Below are positions 43,898-52,545 of a stretch of DNA of 64,000 bases, one piece after another (the first letter of the stretch is position 1; each line of letters opens with the position of its first letter). Below the pieces are notes generated by a model. The model made no database searches, was not told where the DNA came from, and saw only the letters and a list, made by a program, of their open reading frames with translations. Source of the stretch: CAWDVH01 sp963805705 (GTDB taxonomy: Bacteria > Actinomycetota > Actinomycetes > Streptosporangiales > Streptosporangiaceae); NCBI GenBank assembly GCA_963805705.1, contig CAWDVH010000004.1, forward strand, positions 744,001 through 808,000, in the 5' to 3' direction. The translations under genes and the position numbers were made by a program.

Positions 43898-45127
43898 TTA
43901 GGCCGCCATCTGGAGCTCAGGTGCCACCTGAACCGCCCGGAGCCGCTCGTAGACCGCCACGGTCTCCTTGGCGATGCGCTCCCAGGAGTACCGGGTGCTG
44001 GCCCGGTCCGCCGCGGCAATGCCGTAGCCCTGCAGCAGCATGGGGCTGGCCAGGAGCTGGCGGATTCGCCGGGCCAGAGCCGCCGGGCTGCCCGGCGGGA
44101 TGAGGATGCCGGTGGTCCCGTCGACCACGGCATCCTGGTGGCTGCCGCCCGCCGCCGCCACCACCGGCGTGCCGCAGGCCATCGCCTCCAGGGGGACGAG
44201 CCCGAACGGCTCGTACATGGCCACATGCACCACCAGGTCGGCTGAGCGCAGGAGGGCCGGCATCCGGGCCGCGCCGACCTGCCCGGTGAACAGCACCCGG
44301 TCGCTGACTCCCGTGCGCTCGGCGAGCTGGGCCAGGCCATGCAGGACGGGATCACTGCTGAGCTGCGCGCGCGGCGGCCCGCCGACGATGAGCAGCTCAG
44401 CGCCCGGTATGTGGGCCAGGGCGCGGATGACGGTATCCAGGCCGCGGTTCTGTGCCTGGGAGGCGACGGCGAGCAGCCGCGGCCGCTTGGTCCGCCGCGC
44501 TACCGGCCCGGCCGGCCCGAACGCCGAGACGTCGACGCCGGAAGGCACGACCCGGATCGAGGTGCGCCGGACTCCCAGTCGGGCGAGGTCGGCCATCTCG
44601 GCCGACGAGCCCGCCAGGACGGCGGCGACGCTGCGCGCGATGACGCCCTCGAGCCGTACCCTGGCGGCTGAGCTGGCCGACAGGCTGCCGCTGTGGCGCA
44701 GGTCGGCGGAGCCCAGCGAGTGGAACGTCTGCACGACCGGCAGTTCCAGCCCGCGGGTAGCGGCCAGCGCGGCGAGGCCGCTGGTCCAGAAATGAGCATG
44801 CACGACATCCGGCGCGCTGCGCTGCCACTGCTGCGCGAGCTGGCCGCTGAACGCGGCCATGTGCGGCAGGAGCTTGTCCTCCGCGAGGGGGGCGGCCGGT
44901 CCGGCGGGCAGGTGCTCGATCGTCAGTCCGCCGGCCAGCCTGGCCGTCCGGGGGAGCGCCGGGGAATCCTTGCGCGCATAGATAGTGACCTGGTGGCCCA
45001 GCGCGGCCAGGGTACTGCCGAGCGAGCTGACTCGGGCGGCCTGACCGGGCACATCCGCCGATCCCGCGGGCTCGGGCAATGATGCGGTACCTGGCCTGGC
45101 CTGTCCTGCGACGAGAGCGATCCTCAT
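43898..45127 (-). CDS. Glycosyltransferase family 4 protein
   Basis: A 409-residue GT-B fold glycosyltransferase. The N-terminal acceptor domain includes SSLGSTLAALGHQVTIYARK and VVHAHFWTSGLAALAA; the C-terminal donor domain has VPSGVDVSAFGP, RLLAVASQAQNRGLDTVIRAL and the EX7E motif in YEPFGLVPLEAMACGTPVV. No membrane segment. AAGGAG lies before ATG 45127. It may act in glycolipid or exopolysaccharide synthesis; donor and acceptor are unknown. Its 5' region is shared with the phosphatase gene and has a CRP-type box. Confidence 0.92.
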   Translation of the reverse strand: MRIALVAGQARPGTASLPEPAGSADVPGQAARVSSLGSTLAALGHQVTIYARKDSPALPRTARLAGGLTIEHLPAGPAAPLAEDKLLPHMAAFSGQLAQQWQRSAPDVVHAHFWTSGLAALAATRGLELPVVQTFHSLGSADLRHSGSLSASSAARVRLEGVIARSVAAVLAGSSAEMADLARLGVRRTSIRVVPSGVDVSAFGPAGPVARRTKRPRLLAVASQAQNRGLDTVIRALAHIPGAELLIVGGPPRAQLSSDPVLHGLAQLAERTGVSDRVLFTGQVGAARMPALLRSADLVVHVAMYEPFGLVPLEAMACGTPVVAAAGGSHQDAVVDGTTGILIPPGSPAALARRIRQLLASPMLLQGYGIAAADRASTRYSWERIAKETVAVYERLRAVQVAPELQMAA

Positions 45128-45351
45128 GACCTGTCTCCTTCGAGATCGCCACGGCGATCACGGAGCGGGTCACGGAGGAGGAGCTAACAGTGGCGAGTTA
45201 CGGCGGGAAGATCCAGGACGCCGTTTGCCGCAGGCACGCTCCGCGACCACGCCGTGGTGGCCGTGGGGAGGGTGTGCCTGCGTCGTAGACACTGTTGCCA
45301 GTGCTTCTTACCGGGAACGGACCGCCCAAACGGGAAACGTCCCTTATTCAA

Positions 45352-45367
45352 TGTGACGTAGGTCACA
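45352..45367. promoter_or_regulatory. CRP/FNR-type operator, perfect TGTGA-N6-TCACA
   Basis: TGTGACGTAGGTCACA is a perfect match to the CRP half-sites, with one extra base pair of symmetry (TGTGAC/GTCACA). It lies in the 419-base divergent gap between the glycosyltransferase and the phosphatase, 225 and 180 bases from their starts. The gap contains no gene. A CRP-family activator or repressor acting on either gene is a good hypothesis. Confidence 0.65.
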
Positions 45368-45460
45368 ATTGTGGGCTTGCCTGGCCCGCGCCCGGCACAT
45401 GCCGGGTCTGCATCCGCCCAGAGAAGCCAGTCCGTCCCTGGACGCAGTAACACCCGCGAT

Positions 45461-45509
45461 AACCGGACATCCGGTCCTAGACACGACAACCGGACATCCG
45501 GTCCTAGAC
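45461..45509. repeat. Two 22-bp direct repeats with internal palindromes
   Basis: AACCGGACATCCGGTCCTAG plus AC occurs at 45461-45482 and again at 45488-45509, a 27-bp period. Each contains the inverted repeat ACCGGA-CA-TCCGGT. The pair stands 38-86 bases before the phosphatase start. Two identical palindromes close to a start suggest a dimeric regulator binding twice on nearly the same face of the DNA. Confidence 0.6.
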
Positions 45510-45546
45510 TTGCCTGGCCCGGCACCCGTCGGCACAGATTGGATCG

Positions 45547-47694
45547 ATGATGCAGCACGCTGCCGACTATGGCTCTGCCGAGCGGGAACTCGCCGGCATC
45601 AGGGCGAGGCGCGACGCACTTCAGCAGTCAGCCACCCTGCCCGGTGCCGAGCTGCACCAGGTCCTGGATGCCGCCTTCACCGAGCTGGACGGCGCCATCG
45701 ACGCCGCGTCCGCGCTGCAGGCCGCCGCGCTGCAGGCCGCCACCGCTCTGGAGGCCAGCTCCGCGCCGCAGGCCAACTCCGCGCTGGAGGCCGGTTCCGC
45801 CCTGGAGGCCGGTGCCGCGCTGCGCGTCGGCTCCGCGCCCAGCGCGCTCGCCACGCCGCCGGTCAACGCTTCTGACGCGGAGCGCCAGATCATGGGCTCG
45901 GCCTTCCAGGACGCACCGGTGCCTATGTTCCTGCTCGAGCGCAACGGGACCATCCGCCGCGCTAACCGGCAGGCGGGTAACCTGCTCGGCGCGCGGCCGG
46001 GATACGCCACGGGCAGGCTGCTGACCGCGTTCGTCGAGCTGCGGTCACGCGCCGCGGTGCAGGCCAAGCTCGCCGCCGTCGCGCAGACGGGGAAGGCCGG
46101 GCAGGTCCAGTGCTCGCTGCTGGCCGCGGGCAGCCCGGCGGGCATCCTGCTGGCGGTTGAGGCCATGGAACCTCGCGACGGCCCCCCGCTCCTGATTGTC
46201 GCCGCCATCAGGCAGGCCGCCGATGCCGTCGCTGAGCTGCCCTCGGCTGGCGACCGTGCGACCAGAGCTTCCGACCGTCCGGAACCCGACCGCCCGGTTC
46301 CGGATGGCCGGGCTCCCGACGGCCGGGCTCCCGATGGCCGGGCTCCCGATAGTCGGGCTCCCGATAGTCGGGCTCCCGATGGCCCGGCCGCGCGCGGGCC
46401 AATCTCCGGCAGTCCAGCGGCCGGTCTCGTCGAGGCCATGACCCAGCGGCTGGATCTGGTGACCGCCGCGACCAGGCTTCTACTGGACAACGCGACCTTC
46501 AGCGAGTCGGTGACCTTGCAACGATGCGCCCGCCTGCTCGCCGGCGAGCTGGCCGCCTGGGTCATCGTTGACCTGGATCGCCGGCAGCGGCTGCGGCGGC
46601 AGGTGGTGATCGGGCCGTCCGACAGCGATTCGGCTGGCCTGGTCAGGCAGCTCGCGGCCATTGACCCGCTGCCGGGAACGGCGCCGGGCCAGGTGCATGA
46701 GTCAGGCAGTTCCCTGCTGCTCGCGCACGCCGAGGACGTCGGCATTCTGGGCACCGGAGCAGCTGGCGTCCCGCTGCTCATGATGATCGACGCGACGTCG
46801 CTGCTCTGCGTGCCGGTGACCGATGGCGAGCGCAGCTACGGTGTCCTGACCCTCGCGCGGCAAGCGGGCGAACAGCCCTTCGAGCTGGCTGACCTTGGTC
46901 TGGTCGAGGAGCTCGGGCAGCATCTGGGCCTGACCATCAGGGTGGACCGGATGTTCAGGCGGCGGACCGAGATCGCCGACTCTCTGCAGGCCAGCCTGCT
47001 GCCCCGCGAGCTGCCGATCGTGCCGGGCATCGAGTTCGCGGCGGCTTATATCGCTGCCACTGAGGGACTTGAGGTAGGCGGCGACTTCTATGACGTCTAC
47101 CGCACCCCTGGCGGCTGGGGGATATCGATCGGCGACGTCTGCGGGAAGGGCGAAGAGGCCGCGGCGGTGACGGCGGCGGCCCGCCATGCGATCCGGGTGC
47201 TCGCCCGCTGGAACCCTGACCCGGCGGAGGTCCTGCGCCAGGCTAACGAGATCATGCTGGCGGAGGAGTTCGACGGGCGGTTCGTCACCGCGTGCGCAGC
47301 TCATCTGCAGTGGCGGGACGGCGGCCTGCATATGGTCGTCGGCAGCGCCGGTCACCCTGGCGCGGTGCTGATCCGGCCGGACGGCCGGGTCAGGATGCTG
47401 ACTGGCGGCGGGATGGCACTCGGCCTGTTCCCCGAGGTCGCGGCGGCGACCGAAGAGCTGGAGCTAAGCCAGGGTGACCTGCTGTTCCTCTTCACCGATG
47501 GCATCACCGATGCGCGCAGTCCCGATATGACCTACTTCGAGGACCGCCTGAGCGATGAGCTCGCGGCCATGGCCGGCCGCCCCCCGGCCGAGATTGTCAG
47601 CACCATGCAGACACTGGTCCTGGAGTTCAGCATGAACGAGCTGAGGGACGACATGACCATGCTCGTTCTGCGGGTCGGCGACGATCCCGGCTGA
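45547..47694 (+). CDS. PAS-GAF-SpoIIE serine phosphatase (RsbU-type)
   Basis: A 715-residue regulator of partner-switching stress signalling. It has an Ala/Leu-rich N-terminus with short repeats (about 50-100), a PAS domain (about 120-225; FQDAPVPMFLLERNGTIRRANRQAG), a linker with RAPDG repeats (255-285), a GAF domain (about 300-480), and a PP2C/SpoIIE phosphatase (about 495-712). Metal-binding acidic residues are in VGGDFYDVY, IGDVCGKGEEA, FTDGITDARS and DDMTMLV. It should dephosphorylate an anti-anti-sigma factor. The sigma-factor gene nearby is a plausible distant target; no anti-sigma gene is in the window. Confidence 0.93.
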   Translation: MMQHAADYGSAERELAGIRARRDALQQSATLPGAELHQVLDAAFTELDGAIDAASALQAAALQAATALEASSAPQANSALEAGSALEAGAALRVGSAPSALATPPVNASDAERQIMGSAFQDAPVPMFLLERNGTIRRANRQAGNLLGARPGYATGRLLTAFVELRSRAAVQAKLAAVAQTGKAGQVQCSLLAAGSPAGILLAVEAMEPRDGPPLLIVAAIRQAADAVAELPSAGDRATRASDRPEPDRPVPDGRAPDGRAPDGRAPDSRAPDSRAPDGPAARGPISGSPAAGLVEAMTQRLDLVTAATRLLLDNATFSESVTLQRCARLLAGELAAWVIVDLDRRQRLRRQVVIGPSDSDSAGLVRQLAAIDPLPGTAPGQVHESGSSLLLAHAEDVGILGTGAAGVPLLMMIDATSLLCVPVTDGERSYGVLTLARQAGEQPFELADLGLVEELGQHLGLTIRVDRMFRRRTEIADSLQASLLPRELPIVPGIEFAAAYIAATEGLEVGGDFYDVYRTPGGWGISIGDVCGKGEEAAAVTAAARHAIRVLARWNPDPAEVLRQANEIMLAEEFDGRFVTACAAHLQWRDGGLHMVVGSAGHPGAVLIRPDGRVRMLTGGGMALGLFPEVAAATEELELSQGDLLFLFTDGITDARSPDMTYFEDRLSDELAAMAGRPPAEIVSTMQTLVLEFSMNELRDDMTMLVLRVGDDPG
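46285..46385 (+). repeat. In-frame 15-bp tandem repeat encoding RAPDG/RAPDS
   Basis: GGCCGGGCTCCCGAT-type 15-bp units recur six or seven times in the PAS-GAF linker of the phosphatase gene, with AGTCGG in place of GGCCGG in two adjacent copies. Five codons per unit keep the frame whatever the copy number, so linker length can vary among strains. Confidence 0.8.
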
Positions 47695-47813
47695 TCACCG
47701 GTCCGCAGCCCCGGTCAAGCGTTTCCGCAGGCCCGGTCAGACGTTGAAAAGATCGTCGAGAACGGCGGCGGCCCGGCTTCGCTGAAGGCTGCCGGCGGGC
47801 TCCCGCTCGGCGG

Positions 47814-48200
47814 TCAGGCCAGGCACCGCATCGCCGCGCCGCGCCGCGCCGTCCGCCAGCTCGCCGTCCGCCAGCTCGCCGTCGCCAGCTTGCCGTCCGC
47901 CAGCTTGGCCTCGGCCTCGGCCAGGATCTGCGATGCCATGACCGCCGGGTCGGCCAGGAGGTACGACGGCTGGGAGAGATCCTCATAGTCGTCCGTTTCC
48001 GGTCCCGCCGCGACGCGCCGCAGAACGACGCGGCGGCGCAGCCATCCGCCGGCGCGGCCAGGCATGACGAGGCCCGCCAGGCCGGTCACCATGATGATGA
48101 CGCCGACGGCCTGGAGATTGATGACGGGAGTGCGGGCGATGACGGCGAAGGTGAGAATGGCGCCGAGCGCGATGAGGCCCAGTCCAGAGGCGGTTTTCAT
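47814..48200 (-). CDS. Small membrane protein coupled to the sigma factor, C-terminus probably frameshifted
   Basis: Two hydrophobic helices (ASGLGLIALGAILTFAVIA and AVGVIIMVTGLAGLVMPGRA) are followed by basic and then acidic cytosolic residues (VVLRRVAAGPETDDYEDL). The ATG overlaps the sigma-factor stop as ATGA. As written the frame ends at 47814 in ATASWRTASWRTARRG, an odd composition. Inserting one C near 47883 turns this into the regular repeat KLADGELADGELADG and continues to VLDDLFNV at a TGA (47737-47739), a 154-residue protein. I think that is the true C-terminus. Function unknown; a DUF6458-like membrane protein is possible. Confidence 0.75.
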   Translation of the reverse strand: MKTASGLGLIALGAILTFAVIARTPVINLQAVGVIIMVTGLAGLVMPGRAGGWLRRRVVLRRVAAGPETDDYEDLSQPSYLLADPAVMASQILAEAEAKLADGKLATASWRTASWRTARRGAAMRCLA

Positions 48201-49189
48201 GATTCTCCGATCGCTTCAAGCTCTGGCTCAGTCCCCAGCAGGCGCTCGCGCAGGTAGCGGAGCGACTGGGCGAGCAAGCGTGACACGTGCATCTGCGAGA
48301 GACCTAGCCGGTCACCGATCTCCGATTGCGTCATATTGCCGTAGAAGCGCATCAGCAGGATCCGCTGCTGGCGTACCGGAAGCTCACTCCAGTGGGCGGA
48401 CAGCGCCTCCATTTCCAGCGTGTGCTCCATCTGCGGGTCTTCCTCGCCGAGCAGGTCACCGAAGCTGGCGGAATGCTCCTGGTCGGACGCCGGAGCATCC
48501 AGTGACCAGGCGCTGGAGCTCAGATCGGCGCGCCGGGCGTCCCGTATCGCGTCCACCGTGACTTCCAGGTGACGGGCGAGCTCCTGCTCACCGGGTGTGC
48601 GCCCGAGTTCCTGAGTGAGCTCTGCGACCGCCTTCCGCAGCTCGAGAACCAGTTCCTGGGCCGACCGGTTGACGTGCACCTGCCAGCGCTTGTCGCGGAA
48701 GTGCCGCTTGATCTCGCCGCTAACGCAGGCCGTGGCGTAGGGCGCCAGGCTGGCGCCCACCTCGGGATCGAACCTGTTGATGGCTTTCATCAGGCCGACG
48801 TAGCCGACCTGCATCAGCTCATCTGCCGACTCGGGGCTGCCCCAGTACCGGCGGGCGCAGGAGCGGACCAGTGACTGGTAGCGGGTGACGAGCACCTCGC
48901 ACGCCGCGGACCGACGCTCGTGGCCCAGCGGCAGGGAGCGGACCAGGATAAGCAGTTCATGGTCGCCGCACTCGGCAAGTTTTCCCGGCGGGGCGGCTGT
49001 CGTGTCCGACAGTGCCGCCGCGCCGGACGGAGAAGCTGCCGCGCCCGTCGGTGCCGCCGCCGTCTCCGTGAGCGGATCCGTCGTCGCGATCGCCAGGTCT
49101 GTGAGCGATGCCGTTGTCACGATGACCTCCGAGCAGCCGGGAACAGCGGTGACGAGAGGGTGTCTGCCCTCCAGCGCGGAAATAAACAT
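48197..49189 (-). CDS. RNA polymerase sigma factor, SigF/SigB family
   Basis: An alternative sigma factor of the stress/sporulation group. Region 2 is LVRSCARRYWGSPESADELMQVGYVGLMKAINRFDPEVGASLAPYATACVSGEIKRHFRD; region 3 follows; region 4 (LPVRQQRILLMRFYGNMTQSEIGDRLGLSQMHVSRLL) ends the protein. The start is uncertain: ATG 49189 gives 330 residues with an Ala/Thr-rich 80-residue N-terminus; later starts are possible. It is divergent from NDH-2 and coupled to the small membrane protein. Partner-switch control by an RsbW-type kinase and the phosphatase at 45547 is inferred. Confidence 0.93.
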   Translation of the reverse strand: MFISALEGRHPLVTAVPGCSEVIVTTASLTDLAIATTDPLTETAAAPTGAAASPSGAAALSDTTAAPPGKLAECGDHELLILVRSLPLGHERRSAACEVLVTRYQSLVRSCARRYWGSPESADELMQVGYVGLMKAINRFDPEVGASLAPYATACVSGEIKRHFRDKRWQVHVNRSAQELVLELRKAVAELTQELGRTPGEQELARHLEVTVDAIRDARRADLSSSAWSLDAPASDQEHSASFGDLLGEEDPQMEHTLEMEALSAHWSELPVRQQRILLMRFYGNMTQSEIGDRLGLSQMHVSRLLAQSLRYLRERLLGTEPELEAIGES

Positions 49190-49341
49190 GGGCTGCTGCG
49201 GCTCTCCATCACCGGGGGAGGCGGCGGCGGCATCCGTGCCCACCGGGTAGACAGTGGACAGGGCCCCTGCCCGCTCAGGTCCCCCCTGGCCGCAGAGGGC
49301 GGTGGCCAGCCATGACCGCAGGCGATCTGAACGGAGGCCAT

Positions 49342-50619
49342 GTGAACCGGAGACGACCATCGCTGCGGCATGATGACCCAAACGCGGTCCGCGTGCTCAT
49401 TGTCGGTGCTGGCTTCGCGGGCCTGTCCGCGGCGGAAGCCCTCAGCCGGTGGGACGCCCGCGTGACCCTGCTGGACCGCAACCCGTACAGCACCTTCCAG
49501 CCTCTGCTGTACCAGGTGGCGACGGCGGGCCTGACCTCGGCGGATGTGGCATACCCGCTCGCGGCGGTGACGCACAAGTACGGGGCCAGGTTCCGCCGCG
49601 GCGAGCTCACGGGCATCGATCCTGCCGCCCGCCGTGTCCTGCTGGCCGACGGCACGCACGTTGAGTACGACTACCTGATCCTGGGGACCGGGGTCTCTGC
49701 CGCCTACTTCGGGGTAACGGGCGCGGCCGAGCACAGCTTCAGCCTCTACACGCGCCGTGACGCCGTGGTGCTGCGCGACCATCTGATGGCCGAGTTTGAG
49801 CGCCGCAGCCAGCCCGGCGCCGACTGCGACCTGAGCATCACGGTCGTCGGCGGCGGCGCTACCGGCGTCGAGCTCGCCGGCACTCTCGCCGAATTGCGGA
49901 ACATCTCTCTCCCGGCCTCGTTCCCCGATATCGACCCCTCGCGGGTAGAGGTCCGGCTGGTGGAGCAGGGCGACGCCCTGATCACCCCGTTTCAGGGGAC
50001 GCTGCGCGAATACGCCCGCAGTCAGCTGCTGGCCCGCGGCGTCGATGTCCGGCTCGGCACTACCATCGCGGAGGTCACCGCCGACTGCGTCCTGCTCGCC
50101 GACGGGACGAAGCTGCCCAGCGACATCACCGTCTGGGCGGCGGGCGTAGCGGCACCGGACTCAGCCGGCCGCCTGGGCCTGCCGCACGGCTCTGGCGGGC
50201 GGCTCACCGTCGGGCCCGACCTGCGGGTGAGCGGTCAGGACCGGATCTTTGCCGTCGGCGACATCGCGCTGATCGATGGCCAGCCGCTGCCGCAGCTCGC
50301 GCAGCCGGCCATCCAGCAGGGCAGGCACGCGGCCCGCCAGATCCGCCGCCTGGTGGCAGGCCAGGCCACGGCCGCGTTCAGCTATCACGACAAGGGCATC
50401 ATGGCCACGATCGGGCACCGCTCGGCCGTCGTGCAGATCCCGCACCACGTCCGGATCCGCGGCACGCTCGCCTGGCTGGCCTGGCTCGGCCTCCACCTGT
50501 TTACCCTCCTCGGCCACCGCAACCGGATCTCCGCGCTGATCAACCTGTCCTGGCGTTACCTGACCTGGAGCCGCGGCGGGGGAGTCATCATGGGCGACGA
50601 CGTGCCGCAGGATCACTGA
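49342..50619 (+). CDS. ndh: Type II NADH dehydrogenase (NAD(P)/FAD-dependent oxidoreductase)
   Basis: NDH-2 passes electrons from NADH to quinone without pumping protons. FAD motif GAGFAG lies at residues 22-27, NADH motif VVGGGATGVELAG at about 168, and the second FAD segment DRIFAVGDIALI near 305. YSTFQPLLYQVATAGL is an NDH-2 hallmark. The C-terminal amphipathic helices (GTLAWLAWLGLHLFTLLGHRNRISALINLSWRYLT) attach it to the membrane. GTG 49342 has an excellent ribosome site (ACGGAGG); ATG 49312 is possible. Placement beside a stress sigma factor suggests regulated respiration. Confidence 0.93.
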   Translation: MNRRRPSLRHDDPNAVRVLIVGAGFAGLSAAEALSRWDARVTLLDRNPYSTFQPLLYQVATAGLTSADVAYPLAAVTHKYGARFRRGELTGIDPAARRVLLADGTHVEYDYLILGTGVSAAYFGVTGAAEHSFSLYTRRDAVVLRDHLMAEFERRSQPGADCDLSITVVGGGATGVELAGTLAELRNISLPASFPDIDPSRVEVRLVEQGDALITPFQGTLREYARSQLLARGVDVRLGTTIAEVTADCVLLADGTKLPSDITVWAAGVAAPDSAGRLGLPHGSGGRLTVGPDLRVSGQDRIFAVGDIALIDGQPLPQLAQPAIQQGRHAARQIRRLVAGQATAAFSYHDKGIMATIGHRSAVVQIPHHVRIRGTLAWLAWLGLHLFTLLGHRNRISALINLSWRYLTWSRGGGVIMGDDVPQDH

Positions 50620-50782
50620 GCGCGGCCAGCCCGGCCAGGAAGCCGCCGCGATCGGGCCCGAGGGCGGCGAAGTAGGTCTCGTCGGCCGGGGCCAGGCCGC
50701 ATAGTGAATGTCCAAAGGCTTCGAAACGGCCTGCCGGTGGTCCGCCGGCATCGGGCCGCGGGCCTGGTCCGGGAGTAACCCG

Positions 50783-50788
50783 TACAGT
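50783..50788 (+). promoter_or_regulatory. -10 element of a probable leaderless promoter (peptidase gene)
   Basis: TACAGT fits TANNNT and ends seven bases before ATG 50796; no ribosome site precedes it. Confidence 0.45.
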
Positions 50789-50795
50789 TCGTGGC

Positions 50796-51887
50796 ATGCC
50801 CGAGATCCATGCCGCCCGCCGGGCGAGCCTTCAGGAGAAGATCGCCGCACTCGGCGCGGACGCCGCGCTGATCACCAGCCTGGTCAATGTCAGGTACCTG
50901 ACCGGCCTGGCCAGCTCCAACGCCGCCCTGCTGCTGCCTGCTGAGGGGGCGGGCATTCTCGCCACCGACTCCCGGTACGGGCAGGCCGCCGTCCGCCAGT
51001 GCCCCGATGTCGAGCTGGTGGTCGAGCGCTTCATCGAGCCGGCGCTGGCCGGCCTCGCGGCCTCCCGCCAGCTGCTCAGGCTGGCCTTCGAGACCCAGGA
51101 GATGACCGTGGATCGGCACGCGGCGCTCGCGTCGGCGCCAGGACCGCTGACCTTCATCCCGCTGGGCCTCGCGGTGGAGGAACTGCGCATGGTCAAGGAT
51201 GAGACGGAGATTGAGCTGCTCGCCAGGGCCTGCGCGATCACCAGCGAGGCGTTCGCCGATGCGCTGCCGTCCATGCGGCCCGGCCAGACCGAGCGCGAGT
51301 TCGCGGTGCTGCTCGAACGGGCCATGATCGACCGGGGCGCCGAGAAGCCCGCCTTTGACAGCATCGTCGCCAGCGGGCCGAACGGGGCCATCCCGCATCA
51401 TGTGCCCGGCGATCGCCCGTTCGCATCCGGCGATCTGGTGACGGTCGACTGCGGGGCCAGGTTCGGCGGCTATTACGCGGACATGACCAGGACCGTGGCC
51501 ATCGGCGAGCCTGCCGCCTGGCAGCGGGACCTCTACGAGCTCGTCGCCGCTGCTCAGCGGGCCGGGGTGGCGGCCGTCAGGGTGGGGGCGAGCGTGGCGG
51601 CGGTAGACGCCGCCGCCCGTGACATGATCGCGGAGGCCGGGCACGGCGATCATTTCCAGCACGGGCTCGGTCACGGGATCGGACTGGAGATCCACGAAGC
51701 CCCGATGATCGGGTACGGGAAAACGGGTACACTGGGAAACCGGGTTCCCGTCACCGTCGAGCCCGGTGTGTACCTGCCCGGCAAAGGCGGCGTCAGGATC
51801 GAGGACACTCTGGTCGTGCGCGCAGGCGCCGGGGCAGCGGGATCCGAGACGCTAACCACGACCACCAGGGAGCTGCTCGTCCTGTGA
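50796..51887 (+). CDS. pepQ: M24-family Xaa-Pro peptidase
   Basis: A 363-residue aminopeptidase/prolidase. The N-terminal creatinase domain (ALITSLVNVRYLTGLASSNAALLL) precedes the pita-bread catalytic domain. Metal ligands are the aspartates in VDCGARFGGYYADMTRT, histidine in GLGHGIGLEIHEAP and glutamates in VTVEPGVYLPGKGG and RIEDT. It is 46 bases before efp, the usual actinobacterial order (pepQ-efp-nusB). It probably recycles proline-containing peptides, while EF-P relieves stalling at polyproline. Confidence 0.94.
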   Translation: MPEIHAARRASLQEKIAALGADAALITSLVNVRYLTGLASSNAALLLPAEGAGILATDSRYGQAAVRQCPDVELVVERFIEPALAGLAASRQLLRLAFETQEMTVDRHAALASAPGPLTFIPLGLAVEELRMVKDETEIELLARACAITSEAFADALPSMRPGQTEREFAVLLERAMIDRGAEKPAFDSIVASGPNGAIPHHVPGDRPFASGDLVTVDCGARFGGYYADMTRTVAIGEPAAWQRDLYELVAAAQRAGVAAVRVGASVAAVDAAARDMIAEAGHGDHFQHGLGHGIGLEIHEAPMIGYGKTGTLGNRVPVTVEPGVYLPGKGGVRIEDTLVVRAGAGAAGSETLTTTTRELLVL

Positions 51888-51933
51888 ACTGGGGCGTGCC
51901 AGTCCCGCCCGCATGCAGGAGAGACGAAACTAC

Positions 51934-52491
51934 GTGGCCACCACGAACGATCTCAAGAACGGCATAACCCTCAGCATCGACGGTCAGCTCTGGAACGTCG
52001 TGGACTTTCAGCACGTCAAGCCCGGCAAGGGCGGCGCGTTCGTGCGCACGAAGCTGAAGAACGTGATGAGCGGCAAGGTTGTCGACCGGACCTTCAACGC
52101 CGGCGTCAAGGTCGATGTGGCCAACGTGGACAAGCGGGAGATGCAGTATCTGTACCGGGAAGGCGAGGACTTCGTCTTCATGGACACCGAGGACTATGAC
52201 CAGCCACACATCTCGGCTGAGACGGTGGGGGACGCGGCCAACTACCTGCTCGAGGAGCAGATGGCGGTGGTGGCCTTCAACGACGGCACGCCGCTGTACG
52301 TGGAGCTGCCGGCGGCCGTGGAGCTGACCGTCAGCCAGACCGACCCGGGACTGCAGGGCGACAGGTCGACCGGCGGAACCAAGCCGGCCACGCTGGAGAC
52401 AGGCGCGCAGGTCCAGGTCCCGTTGTTCATCACGACCGGCCAGAAGATCAGGGTGGACACCCGCACCGGCGACTACCTCAGCCGGGCGTGA
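51934..52491 (+). CDS. efp: Elongation factor P
   Basis: EF-P binds stalled ribosomes and promotes peptide bonds at consecutive prolines. The 185-residue protein begins MATTNDLKNGITLSIDGQLW from a GTG with AGGAGA 11 bases upstream. The tip loop HVKPGKGGAFVRTKLKNV holds K32, the position that is lysylated or otherwise modified in some bacteria. EpmA/EpmB-type genes are not in the window. The C-terminus has FITTGQKIRVDTRTGDYLSR. Neighbours are the usual pepQ and nusB. Confidence 0.97.
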   Translation: MATTNDLKNGITLSIDGQLWNVVDFQHVKPGKGGAFVRTKLKNVMSGKVVDRTFNAGVKVDVANVDKREMQYLYREGEDFVFMDTEDYDQPHISAETVGDAANYLLEEQMAVVAFNDGTPLYVELPAAVELTVSQTDPGLQGDRSTGGTKPATLETGAQVQVPLFITTGQKIRVDTRTGDYLSRA

Positions 52492-52545
52492 AGCGCTGGC
52501 CGGATCGACCGGACCCGCACGGTCAAAGTCAGAGTCAAGGGCACC

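Noticed and set aside
50588..50797. Minus-strand frame between ndh and the peptidase gene
   Set aside because: No ribosome site or recognised domain, and it overlaps the putative leaderless promoter of the peptidase gene.
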